Shown here in pieces: positions 1 to 14,665 of a stretch of DNA of 64,000 bases. A program made the translations under genes and the position numbers. Positions within the stretch are counted from its first letter, which is position 1. Each line of letters starts with the position of its first letter. Origin of the DNA: Siphonodentalium dalli (Eukaryota; Mollusca; Scaphopoda; Gadilida; Siphonodentaliidae). The DNA is taken from NCBI GenBank assembly GCA_032622095.1, contig CP136061.1:35659797-35723796 (forward strand), in the 5' to 3' direction. Under the pieces are notes generated by a model. It ran no database searches and was not told the DNA's origin. It saw only the letters and a program-made list of their open reading frames with translations.

Positions 1-85
1 CACATTCTAATCCAATTCCAATTATCATATATGTGACCAACTTTAAGTTATATGATAATATATTCACTTTTTCACCTTCCATGTC

Positions 86-279
86 TGAGCCAATGTATTC
101 TCTTATATATGCGAGTTTCCCATTGGGAGCCTGGCATATATAAGAGAATGCATTGGTCTAACAATATTTCCTTTGACCTTTTAAGCCAGTGCATTCTCTT
201 ATATATGCGATACTCCATATGCACTGACACATGATCTTTAATGCTGCACCAGCGCAGCTCCCATCATGAAAGGGTTAAA
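86..279. mobile_element. C-family TTAA MITE, partial
   Basis: Two hairpin-stem segments (CATTCTCTTATATATGCGAG type) and a right end AGCTCCCATCATGAAAGGGTTAA. The left end is not recognisable. Confidence 0.6.
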
Positions 280-462
280 TGTTTTTCTCAGATCAGTCTA
301 AAGGGAAGCAACTTTGCCATATATATGCAGAACCGCATCATATTCCCATAAAATTAAAACCATCGGCTGCTTCCAGATTTAGAACACAGGGATAGACATA
401 CGAACATAGGCAACAATGTCATGATAACAGAGCCTTGATATAGTGTGCCTGTCATTTGCAGA

Positions 463-651
463 ATGAGGTCCCCAGAGGGTGCATTTAGTGATGCTACCCC
501 ACATAGCGTGTTAGCATCACCAAATTCACCCTCTGGGAACCTCATTCTGCTGAGTAAGCAGAATGAGGTCCCCAGAGGGTGAATTTGGTGATGCTAGCCC
601 GCTATGCAGGGTAGCATCACTAACTTCACCCTCTGGGGACCTCATTCTGCA
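463..651. repeat. D-family palindromic repeat (AGAATGAGGTCCCCAGAGGG), double copy
   Basis: Two head-to-tail palindromes, each built from AGAATGAGGTCCCCAGAGGG plus a TTTGGTGATGCTA arm and the inverse. Flanking text TGACAGACAC and AGTGTGCCTGTCATT repeats with other copies. Probably a degraded foldback MITE; its exact ends were not found. Confidence 0.7.
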
Positions 652-714
652 AATGACAGACACCCTATTTCAAGGCTTGAGTAAATGGCAAGCATCTGGC
701 AAATCATATAACTA

Positions 715-913
715 CAGTAATGCCCTGAGTAATCGACTCCTTAACCACAGCAGAATTATGGGTAACTTTTCAGGATTTAGTCAGAAATATGTGAGAGCTT
801 TCCGATGAGAGAGCTTTCTGATGAATGGCAACAAGCCATATTTCCGACTAAATCCTGAAAAGTTACCCATAATTCTGCTGTGGTTAAGGAGTCGATTACT
901 TAGGGCATTACTA
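715..913. mobile_element. E-family TA-flanked foldback MITE
   Basis: Near-perfect long inverted repeat starting CAGTAATGCCC and ending with its inverse, flanked by TA. The two arms pair over almost the whole element around a short loop near 800-830. CAGT ends and TA target duplications point to a Tc1/mariner-type non-autonomous element. Confidence 0.8.
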
Positions 914-1035
914 TATAAGAGACTTAAAATATGGTAACCTATAAATAACTTAGCTATAATTAATCCCACTCAATCATATAACATAGAGACTTGAGATGAG
1001 ATGTATGAAGCCTTGAAATAGTGTGTCTGTAATTT

Positions 1036-1127
1036 GCAGAATGAGGTCCCCAGAAGGTGAATTTAGTGAGGCTACCCCCGCACAGAGGGGTAGCATCACC
1101 AAATTCACCCTCCGGGGACCTCATTCT
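1036..1127. repeat. D-family palindromic repeat
   Basis: Single palindrome, GCAGAATGAGGTCCCCAGA to its inverse, preceded by a CCTTGAAATAGTGTGTCTGT segment shared with other copies. Confidence 0.7.
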
Positions 1128-1327
1128 ATTGAGGCCTCAACTGCTGTGGGCGACATAGGATCAGATTGAAGTTCCCCAGTTGAAGTTGGTGATGTTATCC
1201 CATTAGTCACCTTGATTTATATGTATTTTATCTTCTGCAAAGGGAAAAAGTAACTAAAACAATTTTAAATATATTGAGGTGAGGCCTAAGCAGAATGAGG
1301 TCTCCAGAGTAAATGACAGACACACTA

Positions 1328-1520
1328 CAGTAATGCCCTAATTAATCGACTACTTAACCACAGCATAATTATGGGTAACTTTTCATGGGTAACTTTTCTT
1401 CGGAAAGCTCTCGGGGAGAGCTTTCCGATGAATGGCAACAAGCCATATTTCCGACTAAATCCTGAAAAGTTACCCATAATTCTGCTGTGGTTAAGCAGTC
1501 GATTAATTAGGGAATTACTG
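1328..1520. mobile_element. E-family MITE with rearranged left arm
   Basis: Same family, flanked by TA, but the left arm is shortened and repeats ATGGGTAACTTTTC, so the palindrome is imperfect. The right arm is complete. Confidence 0.75.
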
Positions 1521-2702
1521 TATTTCAAAGATTGCTAACTCTGTAGCCATTGAGCTACCAAGCACAACATGATTCAGGTTTCTTTGGGCACAGCTCGTCC
1601 AGTGGGCTGCTGCTGGTTGAAATTTCTCAAGTAATGAAGTATATTGTTTGCTAGCCTTGGACATATTAAATAAAGACAGACACCTGAGCCCTATTAATAA
1701 CCCAATAATAATAGGCTAACCGCCCTATTAACTTATAGCACTAGAAATAACATGAAATTGCACTCACACATGACAATGTCTCAATCACTTGCAACATGAA
1801 GAAATAGGGGGCTTTAAGATTGAGCTAAGTGTAACATTTAGCAAAAATAAATATTAATGTTGCATTCGTATTGTCAATGAGGCAGAAAAACCTCAAGTGT
1901 GGATTTAATAAAATATAATGACATACACCAGGACTGGGAAGGTATGTCTTAATTTGCTTCAAAATGGAGAGGTTTAGATTGGACGATGTCAAAAATTGCC
2001 CGTCAAGCATCAGCAGACTATAACATTCCATGTGTCGTGGAAGATCCATTCCATGGTAGCTGAGCTATAATCTGTCGATGAACTCAGCATAACAATTTTG
2101 AGTTGTTTCGCATGAGAAGCGGTTGTATATAATATACACCTATTGACTTTCTGGGGTGGAATAGTGAAACTGTTTTCCCAAAGTGGTGTCTTTTGAACAG
2201 CAATACAATTATGGCATCGCACCAAATTCTGGCCTTGCGGTAATAGTTTGAAGACTATAGCCTAAGTGATAGTTCATTTGCTGCTCAATGATCAAAACTA
2301 CTCTCTGACACATGATGGCGCTTCATCCAGTCAAAAGACAGTATGACCCATGTGAACTCAGGGTATATAATAATATGGACTATAGCATGGTACATGTTTC
2401 TGTGGCAACTAGAGAAACTGTTGCACATACTTCGTTGGAAAGTTAACACAGCTATTTAACTAGTGGATGATATTTTTCCGCCATGTGTATTGAGAGTTAT
2501 AATCTACCAATACTTTAAGTGTGACTATCACAAATCTAAACCACTCAATTATTTCAGATAAAACATCAGAATAAGTGAATAGGCTTTAAATTTAAGATTT
2601 TCTTAATTTTACATGTGAAGTTACACATAACAAAATCTTAACCACCCTAATAATGAAAGATGAAATACTAACAGAGCACCTTGCAATTCAGCCGTCCCGA
2701 AT
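1521..2702 (-). other. Region downstream of the stop codon, no clear feature
   Basis: Probably includes the mannosidase 3' UTR. Short frames on both strands look random. I see no strong polyadenylation signal, RNA gene or repeat here. Confidence 0.4.
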
Positions 2703-2969
<267 letters not shown>

Positions 2970-3141
2970 TTATCTGTGAATGAGATACATAGAATATACC
3001 CATGTTTTTCGGTAATCACATGTATCTGTTTTCAACCTGCTTGGTACAGGGAAAACTATAAAAAGGTCAGACTTACTGTCATTCCTAGTACAACTAACCA
3101 ACATAGATAAATGGAACCAAGTATTATTCATTTAATATACT

Positions 3142-4419
3142 TAGGCCATCCAAAACAAAAGGTGTGCACTTGGGTGCTAGCATACCCCCACCGTGGCAAA
3201 TTCAACCCGCATTATCCGTAAACCCTAACTTGATAGCATGCACACAAAAAAAATCCCAAAATTTTCTAAGTCAAAAATGAAGTGTGATGTTAGGAAAAAC
3301 AGTCCGAGCCAACCCTGACCCGCATCATGTAGAGAGGGTGTTGTGAGAAACATGTATACCAAAAATTATTGAAATCGGTTTATATTTGTTAAAGTTATTA
3401 AGTCGGACCGAATTTTCTAAGTCAAAATAAGTCGAAAAGTAAGGCGTAACTTAAAAAAAAGAAAAGTCGGACCGCACCGCAATTAGCATCATGCGGAGAG
3501 GCGGTCCTAAGGAGATTGCATACAAAAAATTATTGAAATCGGTTCATAGTTGTTCGAGTTATGAGGTCAGACGGACGGACACACGGAGGGAGAAAGTGTG
3601 ACGGTACGATGGACGGCTCGACGGACGGACAGACGGACAGACGGACGCAGTCAATCCAGTATACCCCCCATTTTCTTCAAAAGTGGGGGGTATAATTAAT
3701 TAATTGTTACTCAGGCAATTGTTTTTCAGAGGGAGGATGTTTTTTTGTTATTTCTGATCACAGTGATGGATGACTACTACAATCCAGCATAAGGCGCCTA
3801 AATTGAAATACTGGAGATACGTAAGGTAAACGCCTACTACCGCTGATTATTTTGTTAGCCATTTAGCCCAGTGTCAGACCATCAATCATGGAAACAACTG
3901 CCAATGTTCTTAATTTTTTATTTTTGTACGATATTTCGACCGAAAGCAGCATGTTTTTTCTCATTGATACAAAAACATCCATGTTGGTTTTTTTCCAATT
4001 TTGTGAAAATCGAAACAAGGTAAAACGAAATGAAGCGAAGTAATAACAGAAGTGAATGAAGTGAAGATTCACAATAACTTTCTCTTGCAGAAATAATGGA
4101 AAATTGTTCCTTTTTCTGAATTTCCCACTAATGACCATGACATTTGATCTTCAAATGATAGATAAATGATAGATCTATTTTCGATTTTATTCAGGATTTT
4201 GGCAGGGTATCGCATCTCAGTGGGCCAATCAACCCTAATTATTATATTATTAAATAGTACATCTTTTACTGTCTGTTTTTCTGCCATTTGAATCAGCTGT
4301 TTTTTTAATGCCATATTTCGTTGTTTTCCTATGGAAGTCCACAATGCAATTTTCTGCATCCATGATAAAGATGATCAACACGGGCCATAGAAACAATTTT
4401 TTTTATTTTGGATGGCCTT
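3142..4419. mobile_element. Element with AGGCCATCCAAAA inverted ends
   Basis: AGGCCATCCAAAA at the left and TTTTGGATGGCCT at the right form 13-bp inverted ends. The interior includes a GACGGACGGAC simple repeat and paired ATACCCCC/GGGGGTAT motifs at about 3183-3690. No coding sequence. A clear target duplication was not found. Confidence 0.5.
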
Positions 4420-4518
4420 ATATGACAAATCTTTTCAACTGGGATGTTATGTGTTGGGAACTACAATATGTTGAAATTAAATATTAAGCAAACCAGAGGT
4501 TGCACCATGGGTGCTGGG

Positions 4519-5407
4519 CAGGGACCAGCCTAGACCAGATTTTCAGGGCGAAATGACTTCGCCCTACTATAAAAATAAGGCGAAGTGGCCGTTCTATAGG
4601 GCGAAGTGAGTCTACAAAATTTATTTTGATCAGTAGGCCTACTACGACAGGAGTCGCTATAGAACGAAAATAGGAGAGATGAAATATGTCAATTAAACTT
4701 ATGAAACAATGGTTGAAATATGGAGTCATTATGTTCACTTCATGACCCTAATAACTATTAATAATACCCAAACATAATTGTGAGAGGATAGCAGCATTTT
4801 ATATCGTAATTGTGGGAGAATGACAGGATTTTATTTCATATTTTTCGGGTTGTTAAAAATGCCAACAATATTTATCAAACAGAAACGAAACGAAATCATG
4901 AACACTTTTACTGCGCTCTGTCAGTAATCCCGTTTGAAATTTTAATATGCTTCACAAATGAATTTGTTTTAAAATTTCTTTAACCAAACTCCATAGAGGG
5001 AGTGATGAATTGACACATTGTGAGAGGTGTGAGTTGTAATCTTCATTGTAAGGTGTGGTAATCACAGTAATCTAAAAATAACAACAACCAGATTAACACT
5101 TGAGGCCGGACGATGTTTTCACAGCTGCCAGTAATCAGACTCCGTTGTCAACATGCTTCCAGATTGGAGCATTACAGGTGTTAATTGTTTTATAACACCA
5201 TGATACACCCTGTAAGTGGAGTATTGTGTGCAATCACAGTTGACAGTTGTAAATTATCATAAATTATTTGGGGCATTTTGCCGAATTTCGTCAGTCAACT
5301 TTGGAATTTTTAGGGCGACTTGAACTTCGCCCGACTGCAAAAATAAGGCGAAGCGGACGGCGCTAGGGCGAAGAAGTCGCCCACGTCGCCCTCTCGGCTG
5401 GTCCCTG
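4519..5407. mobile_element. hAT-like element, 8-bp duplication GTGCTGGG
   Basis: Ends CAGGGACCAGCC and GGCTGGTCCCTG; GTGCTGGG duplicated at 4511-4518 and 5408-5415. Subterminal GGGCGAA/TTCGCCC motifs are also inverted. Without the insertion the flanks join into another repeat of the ATACCCCCC / GACGGACGG type. Confidence 0.85.
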
Positions 5408-5840
5408 GTGCTGGGATACCCCCCATGGTAAAAATTGAAATATGGGCAGCCTCAGAAACCAAATTGTGAAAAAAATGTGATGAACAATAAATAACTTGAC
5501 AATTCCAATGAACAATGGACAGAAATACAACATTTTCAGATAAAGAAATAGGGACAACTCTTGTATGGAAAATGTGAACAACGTCAATGAACCCTCTTTT
5601 GAAAGCCTGCCTGATGCTAAAACTTTCAAGATCCGATAACCCATGTTTGAGATATATGAGCAGACGGACGGATGGACGCACAGAAGGATGTAATCCAGTA
5701 TATATCTTTTGGATGGTTATAAAAATATGATTTTTTGGCCTATTACACCTGTTATGTAATATCTTTTCATCCATATATTATATATTTATTTTTTTTGGAT
5801 GAACATTCAGGATACCCGCTTCAATGACTATGTTTTGCTA

Positions 5841-6056
<216 letters not shown>

Positions 6057-6111
6057 CTACAGGTTAGAACTAATAAACTAATCAGGCCTAAAATATAAGG
6101 CCAGAAATTTG

Positions 6112-6325
6112 TAGAATGAGTACCCCCAGAGGGTGAATTTAGTGATGGTAACCCGTTGTGCGGGGTAGCATCTCTGGGGATCTCATTCTGCTTGGCATCA
6201 TCTGCTATTAGAGACCTAGACTCAGAATTAAGTTCCCAGATGGTGATGTGCACCCATTTGGGCACCTCGATTATGCAGTGTGCTAGCTAGCATAACAAAA
6301 TTCACACTCTGGGATCTCATTCTGA
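6112..6325. repeat. D-family palindromic repeats, damaged
   Basis: Two diverged palindromes next to the distal end of the 42-bp array. The same GAATGAG...CTCATTCTG layout is present with deletions. Confidence 0.6.
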
Positions 6326-6364
6326 AATTGTCAGACACAATATGTCCAGGGACAAACAAATCTG

Positions 6365-8178
6365 ATCTGACATATGACTCATGACACATATTAGCCAGCT
6401 CACCTGATCTGACGTAGGACTCATGACACGTATTAGTAAGCTCACCTGAACTGACATAGGACTTGACACATATTAGCGAGCTCACCTGATCTGACATAGG
6501 ACTCATGACACATATTAGCCATTTCACCTGATATGACATAGGACTCATGACATGTATTAACGAGCTCACCTGATCTGAAATAGGACTCATGACATGTATT
6601 AACGAGCTCACCTGATCTGACATAGAACTCATGACATGTATTAGCGAGCTCACCTGATCTGACATAGGACTCATGACATGTATTAACAAGCTCACCTGAC
6701 CTGACATAGAACTCATGACATGTATTAGCGAGCTCACCTGATCTGACATAGGACTCATGACATGTATTAGCGAGCTCACCTGATCTGACTTAGGACTCAT
6801 GACATGTATTAACAAGCTCACCTGACCTGACATAGAACTCATGACATGTATTAGCGAGCTCACCTGATCTGACATAGGACTCATGACACGTATTAGCCAT
6901 TTCACCTGATCTGACATAGGACTCATGACATGTATTAACGAGCTCACCTGATCTGACATAGGACTCATGACATGTATTAACAAGCTCACCTGACCTGACA
7001 TAGAACTCATGACATGTATTAGCGAGCTCACCTGATCTGACATAGGACTCATGACATGTATTAGCGAGCTCACCTGATCTGACCTAGGACTCATGACATG
7101 TATTAACAAGCTCACCTGATCTGACATAGAACTCATGACATGTATTAGCGAGCTCACCTGATCTGACATAGGACTCATGACATGTATTAACAAGCTCACC
7201 TGACCTGACATAGAACTCATGACATGTATTAGCGAGCTCACCTGATCTGACATAGGACTCATGACATGTATTAGCGAGCTCACCTGATCTGACATAGGAC
7301 TCATGACATGTATTAACAAGCTCACCTGACCTGACATAGAACTCATGACATGTATTAGCGAGCTCACCTGATCTGACATAGGACTCATGACATGTATTAG
7401 CGAGCTCACCTGATCTGACCTAGGACTCATGACGTGTATTAGCGAGCTCACCCGATCTGACATAGGACTCATGACATGTATTATCGAGCTCACCTGATCT
7501 GACATAGGACTCATGACATGTATTATCGAGCTCACCTGATCTGACTTAGGACTCATGACATGTATTAACGAGCTCACCCGATCTGACTTAGGACTCATGA
7601 CATGTATTAACGAGCTCACCCGATCTGACATAGGACTCATGACATGTATTATCGAGCTCACCTGATCTGACTTAGGACTCATGACATGTATTAACGAGCT
7701 CACCTGACCTGACATAGAACTCATGACATGTATTAGCGAGCTCACCCGATCTGACATAGGACTCATGACATGTATTAGCGAGCTCACCTGATCTGACCTA
7801 GGACTCATGACGTGTATTAGCGAGCTCACCTGACCTGACATAGAACACATGACATGTATTAGCGAGCTCACCTGATCTGACATAGGACTCATGACATGTA
7901 TTAGCGAGCTCACCTGATCTGACTTAGGACTCATGACATGTATTAACAAGCTCACCTGACCTGACATAGAACTCATGACATGTATTAGCGAGCTCACCTG
8001 ATCTGACATAGGACTCATGACACGTATTAGCCATTTCACCTGATCTGACATAGGACTCATGACATGTATTAACGAGCTCACCTGATCTGACATAGGACTC
8101 ATGACATGTATTAACAAGCTCACCTGACCTGACATAGAACTCATGACATGTATTAGCGAGCTCACCTGATCTGACATA
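6365..8178 (-). repeat. 42-bp exon-edge minisatellite, distal part (about 43 copies)
   Basis: Continuation of the array beside exon 9, cut off from it by a hAT-like insertion at 8179-9433. Units are 42 bp except for a 40-bp one near 6460. Higher-order repetition is visible: a variant with CCATTTCACC in place of GAGCTCACC occurs at about 6520, 6895 and 8030 inside similar runs of units, which suggests block duplication by unequal exchange. The array ends at about 6365, where D-family palindrome sequence begins. Confidence 0.95.
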
Positions 8179-9433
8179 CAGGGTTCTTGCGCCAATTTTG
8201 AAATGAAATTCAAGGAGTTTCCAGGAGTATTTAGGGGCAATTTTCCAGGGTTTTTCCAGGAGTACAATACTAAATATTCAAGGGTTTTCCAGGAATTGAA
8301 TATACCGGTACATGTACTTGATTATGGGCTCTGGTTTCATTGAAGCATGGGACTAATTATAGATGTTATATCATATTTAAATATTCATACACATACTTGC
8401 ACCTGTACAACTAAATATAATGGTAAGTTTTAATAAGCAGAAATTATTTCTCAATCACACGTATAGCACATATACTCACAGAACTGTGGCAAAAGGAATT
8501 GTCATTTTTTTTCTGTCCAAAGTTCAAGACATGAACCTAGCCCGAACACACTGAATTACATGGTTTTATTTTCACCACAGGAGAACTGGTTGGCGATGGC
8601 ACTGTCTGGGAACATTTTTTTAAATGTTCTGCTCATTGTACTACAGCTGTTGTAACTGTAGTGCTTAGATACCAATGTTACTGTAGCAGACCACAATAAT
8701 TCAGCTTTTAGAATGTAAATATAACCCCAGCTGGCATTCACAGCCACAATACAGTCAATGGCTGATTGCGGTGGAGGGTAAACGCTTTCGTGGCGAGATG
8801 TCGCCTTTGTTTTAAAAACTTTGACGTTTCAAATATGGGTGAACATGCACTTAAATCCCACATGAAAGGGGCAAAACACGTGACAGCTTCTCGAAATATA
8901 CAATCGACGGCACATTATCAAGCTTCATGCCTCCATCGCCTGCAAGTTCTAACACTGTCCCTCGCCCTCGGGAGGTGTCCGCATCTGACAGAGACGTTAT
9001 ATCAACAAACAATGAAACAAGTACGGGTGCTCGACTAGGTCCTATTGCAGTTTCATCTGAGGTATGCTTTGGTGAATTCATTGAATTTTCTAGGTCATAA
9101 TATTGCATCATGTATGTGCAGACAACTCACGTATTTACGCATACTCAGTTACAGACATTTCTATTGGCTGAATAGGGAAGTCAATTGGGAATTGGCCAAT
9201 AAGAAACGTGTTAACATAATGTCACAACTCTGCTCGACTTCTGTCCTTGTGTTACCGTAAAACCGATGAAATTAGAAGGAATTAATTTCCCAACTCACAG
9301 CGATCGTTTCAATAAAATTTAATAGAGCATTTTCCAGGGTTTTCAAGGAGTGGGATTGGATTCAAGGGTTATCCAGGGCCCTTGAAAATAAATAATTTAT
9401 TTCCAGGGTTTTCCAGGACCCGCGGGAACCCTG
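8179..9433. mobile_element. hAT-like DNA transposon inside the 42-bp array
   Basis: Ends CAGGGTTCTTGCG and CGCGGGAACCCTG form 13-bp terminal inverted repeats with two mismatches. The flanks carry GACATA on both sides (8173-8178, 9434-9439), a 6-bp direct duplication that is part of the 42-bp unit. Subterminal segments repeat CCAGGGTTTTCCAGG-like motifs. An internal plus-strand frame (8766-9038) has a C2H2/BED-like finger of the kind found at the start of hAT transposases. No complete transposase is present, so the copy is non-autonomous. Confidence 0.82.
8766..9038 (+). pseudogene. hAT transposase N-terminal zinc-finger remnant
   Basis: The plus-strand frame contains RCRLCFKNFDVSNMGEHALK followed by SHMKGAKH, a Cys-x2-Cys ... 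His-x-(about 5)-His finger with the SNMG-x-AL-SHMKG-KH wording common to hAT transposase N-termini. It then runs into unrelated sequence and a stop. No catalytic domain follows within the element, so this is a fragment carried by the non-autonomous copy. Confidence 0.6.
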
Positions 9434-10605
<1,172 letters not shown>

Positions 10606-10901
10606 TCATGATCCAAAGGAAATTGTAATTAAAATATGTGTCAATAAACAAACAATTCTGAATGGTAACTTTAGTTTTCAGTTCACCTGCATCGCACATA
10701 TTCAATATATCACATTGTGATTGACAGGCGTATCAAGTCGCATAAGAAATGCTTCTTCTGATTCGTATACAACGGAATATCTCAGAGGTTAATTATTCCC
10801 AATTACAGCTAATCATTAGTTTTTCATGATATTTTGGCAATCTTGATGATTACTAACAAAATTCTTTTGTTTTTGATTAACGCCCCAATAGACTCCGAGG
10901 A

Positions 10902-11041
10902 AATATGGCTTGTTGCCATTCATCGAAAAACTCTCGGGGAGAGCTTTCCGATGAATGGCAACAAGCCATATTTCCGACTAAATCCTGAAAAGTTACCCAT
11001 AATTCTGCTGTGGTTAAGAAGTCGATTACTTAGAGCATTAC
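10902..11041. mobile_element. E-family TA-flanked foldback MITE, 5'-truncated
   Basis: Contains the inner palindrome (GCTTGTTGCCATTCATCG and its inverse) and a right end GCATTACTG followed by TA. The left terminal repeat is missing. The family looks Tc1/mariner-derived because complete copies begin CAGTAATGC and are flanked by TA. Confidence 0.75.
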
Positions 11042-11213
11042 TGTATAAGTGGAACTTCATAATCATGTTACCATCAGCGCAGCTGTGATGAAATCATAAT
11101 ATTCAATGTTCAAGTAACTGTCGAGACTAAAGGTCAAACTACCTTACATTCTTTACTGTAGGGAATGAAGTGGGTGTAACGATGATTTGCATGCGGCATT
11201 TTAGAAGGGTTTA

Positions 11214-12375
<1,162 letters not shown>

Positions 12376-12491
12376 CTTTATAGCTCCATCATACATCTCT
12401 CTTGCTTGTTTGTCTTTTTTATTTGACCAAAGCCACGATTTAAGCAGATACTCATAGAAGCTGTCTCCAAGGGCACCAACAGCTGTGTGTT
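12376..12491 (-). CDS. MAN1A: Golgi alpha-1,2-mannosidase, coding exon 7 (catalytic Asp)
   Basis: Residues 407-445: HTAVGALGDSFYEYLLKSWL, then WSNKKDKQAREMYDGAIK. Asp416 in LGDSFYEYLLK corresponds to catalytic Asp463 of human ER mannosidase I. Donor AAG|GTGAGT. The acceptor TCTTCTTAG|AACAC is the end member of a 52-bp tandem repeat that carries copies of this splice site into the upstream intron (12481-12740). Confidence 0.95.
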
Positions 12492-12740
12492 CTAAGAAGA
12501 GAGAAAGGAATCAAAATTACAGTTGGATAAACAGGTGTATGTTATATAGAGAGCGAAAGTAATCAAAACTACAGTTTGAGATACAGGTGTGTGTTCTATG
12601 GAGAGCAAAAAGAATCAAAACTATGGTTTGAGAAACAGGTGTGTGTTCAATGGAGAAAGAAAGAAATAAAACATGTGGTTTGGTAAACAGGTGTGTGTTC
12701 TATGGAGAGTGAAAGGACTGCAGACCTGGTCAGTTTTCGA
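12481..12740 (-). repeat. 52-bp tandem repeat of the exon 7 acceptor edge (5 copies)
   Basis: The boundary of exon 7 (polypyrimidine tract, AG, first bases AACACACAGCTG) recurs at 52-bp steps upstream in the intron, starting at 12481, 12533, 12585, 12637 and 12689. Minus-strand copies read CTCTCCATAG|AACACACACC in the third and fifth repeats, so AG is kept there; it is lost in the second and fourth (TATAACA, CATTGAACA). Because 52 is not a multiple of three, use of an upstream copy would not be frame-neutral. It parallels the donor-edge array of exon 9 on a small scale. Confidence 0.85.
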
Positions 12741-12936
12741 AATCGAACAAGACATTATTGAATAAAAGGTCGGCGACCACAGTGTCCCCCGACAACGTGG
12801 CAAGTCAATGCCGCTTTGTTAAAGAAATTAAAAAAAATGTTGAAATGTTCTAAGTCGAAAGGGTTAATAATTCCGTAAAAAAATAATTGTTCCTTCATCT
12901 ATATACATGTTGCACATCTCCAATATGGGTTACAAT

Positions 12937-13995
12937 CAGAGCTGTTAAGTTCCACGGATTGTCCGTGAGACTCACGGATTTCCACGGCAATTCCGCAAAC
13001 ACGGATAACCCCCAATTTCTCACGGATTCGTCAAAACACCACATTGAAAATCCCAAAACGAATTTTTTTTTTTTTTTAATTCGTGCATTTACGGGAATTC
13101 CCCAAATGACAGTGACTTCCTTATTTCCGGTACCGTAAATACCCACACATTAACATTCACAGAATGTACCGTTTGAAGACTCAAGTTGTGGTGAACTGTG
13201 ACTAATATTAATTGATTGTCACACTCTGGTGAAGCCACATGAAAAAGGGTGTTGTTTTAGTAAACAATACGTATAATCACAAGTGTGCAAAGTTCTGTAT
13301 TGTTAGGCCTCATTGATGAACATTTCTTAGTAATGGATTAGTGGCATGAATTGCAGACGAAATAAATATGTTTAATCACAAGTGTGCAGCTGTATTGTGA
13401 GGCCCCATTGATGAACATAAGTAATGGATACTTTATGATTTATGTTCACTGATAGTGGTATGCATTGAGAACGGAATGTGTCTTTTATTTTGCGGGTAAA
13501 ACTTTTAAGACGGGTCATTTTGTACTTTCGGTTTCACGTACATGTCCGGTTGTAACCTGTGTAACTCGGGTTCGTTTTGACTAACTTTAAACAGAGTTTC
13601 TGCTTCTTAAAAAATTTTAACAAATGGTGGAATGTGTGCATTTCTTTTGTGGGTCAAACCGTAAGACGAGTACATTTTGTCGTTTATTACGATGTTGTAC
13701 TTTCGGTTTCGCGCACATCTGGCTGTATCCGGTGGAATTCTGAGTATTTTTACGAAGTGTGATCTGCTTCTTTCTTTTGAATAAATGGTGGTAATCACAG
13801 AGCAGCTCTATTACAATTACCAACAGGACATTCATTGCCATTTTATTTAGATCTATATACTTTTATTTATAAAATAGAAACTCATAAAAACTATTCAATC
13901 TTCATCATAAAAATTATTTTTGGAACATGAACATCTTTGGGCATACCCCCCGCAAAAATCTCACGGATTGACATTTTCAAAACTTAACAGGTCTG
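12937..13995. mobile_element. hAT-like element, 8-bp duplication GTTACAAT
   Basis: Ends CAGAGCTGTTAAGT and ACTTAACAGGTCTG; GTTACAAT duplicated at 12929-12936 and 13996-14003. CACGGATT motifs repeat near both ends. Frames inside are short and unrelated to a transposase. Confidence 0.83.
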
Positions 13996-14059
13996 GTTAC
14001 AATACTCTGAAGTTTCAAATATCTACGATCAAAACTGTAGAAGGAGTTGATTACACCAT

Positions 14060-14650
14060 GAAGGTACCCTCATACAGAAAATTATAAAAAATGTTTTTCA
14101 ACGTCGAAAGGCCAATAACTCTGGGAAAAATCATTGGATAAAACTCAAATTCGAACTTGACCTGTATTTTGATATGAACGACCCACAAAAAAAACAGAAT
14201 TTCCAATTAAACAATCCAAACTTGAGTTATCATCCGGAAACCAAAGAAAAAACAAGAAAAAATTGAATTTTCTAAGTTGAAAAGCCCATAACTCTGAGAA
14301 AAATCATCGGATCAAACTCAAATTAGAACCTGACCTGTATTTTGATATCAATGACTCACAATAAAACGGAATTTTCAATTGAACAGTCCAAACTTGAGTT
14401 ATCCGGAAACCAAAGAAAAAATAAGAACAAAATTGAATTTTCTAAGTCGAAAAAAGTCCATAACTCAAATTCTAACTCAACCTGTATCTTGATATGACTG
14501 ATCCACATAAAAACGGTATTTGCAATTAAACGATACAAACTTGAGATATCATACGGAAACCGAAAAAGTGAGAAATTTTCTAAGTAAAAAAAAAGGGAAA
14601 TAACTCCATAAAAGAACATCGGATCAAACCCAGAATTGCAGAGCACCTGT
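14060..14650. repeat. Tandem degenerate repeat of about 150-175 bp
   Basis: Segments ATAACTCTGAGAAAAATCAT...CCTGTATTTTGATAT...AACTTGAG recur about four times with drift and indels. After the hAT insertion that follows, the sequence continues into a GACGGACGGATGGGAGGC simple repeat at 16000-16075. Confidence 0.7.
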
Positions 14651-14665
14651 GTTCTTGGTTGAGAC

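Noticed and set aside
5310-5774. 154-residue minus-strand frame
   Set aside because: It spans the end of a hAT-like element and a GACGGACGG simple repeat (VRPSVRPSVR), typical of repeat-derived frames.
6228-8267. 679-residue minus-strand open frame of [14 protein letters not shown] repeats
   Set aside because: It is the wrong frame of the 42-bp exon-edge array. The unit length is divisible by three and free of stops in two frames, so the frame is open by construction.
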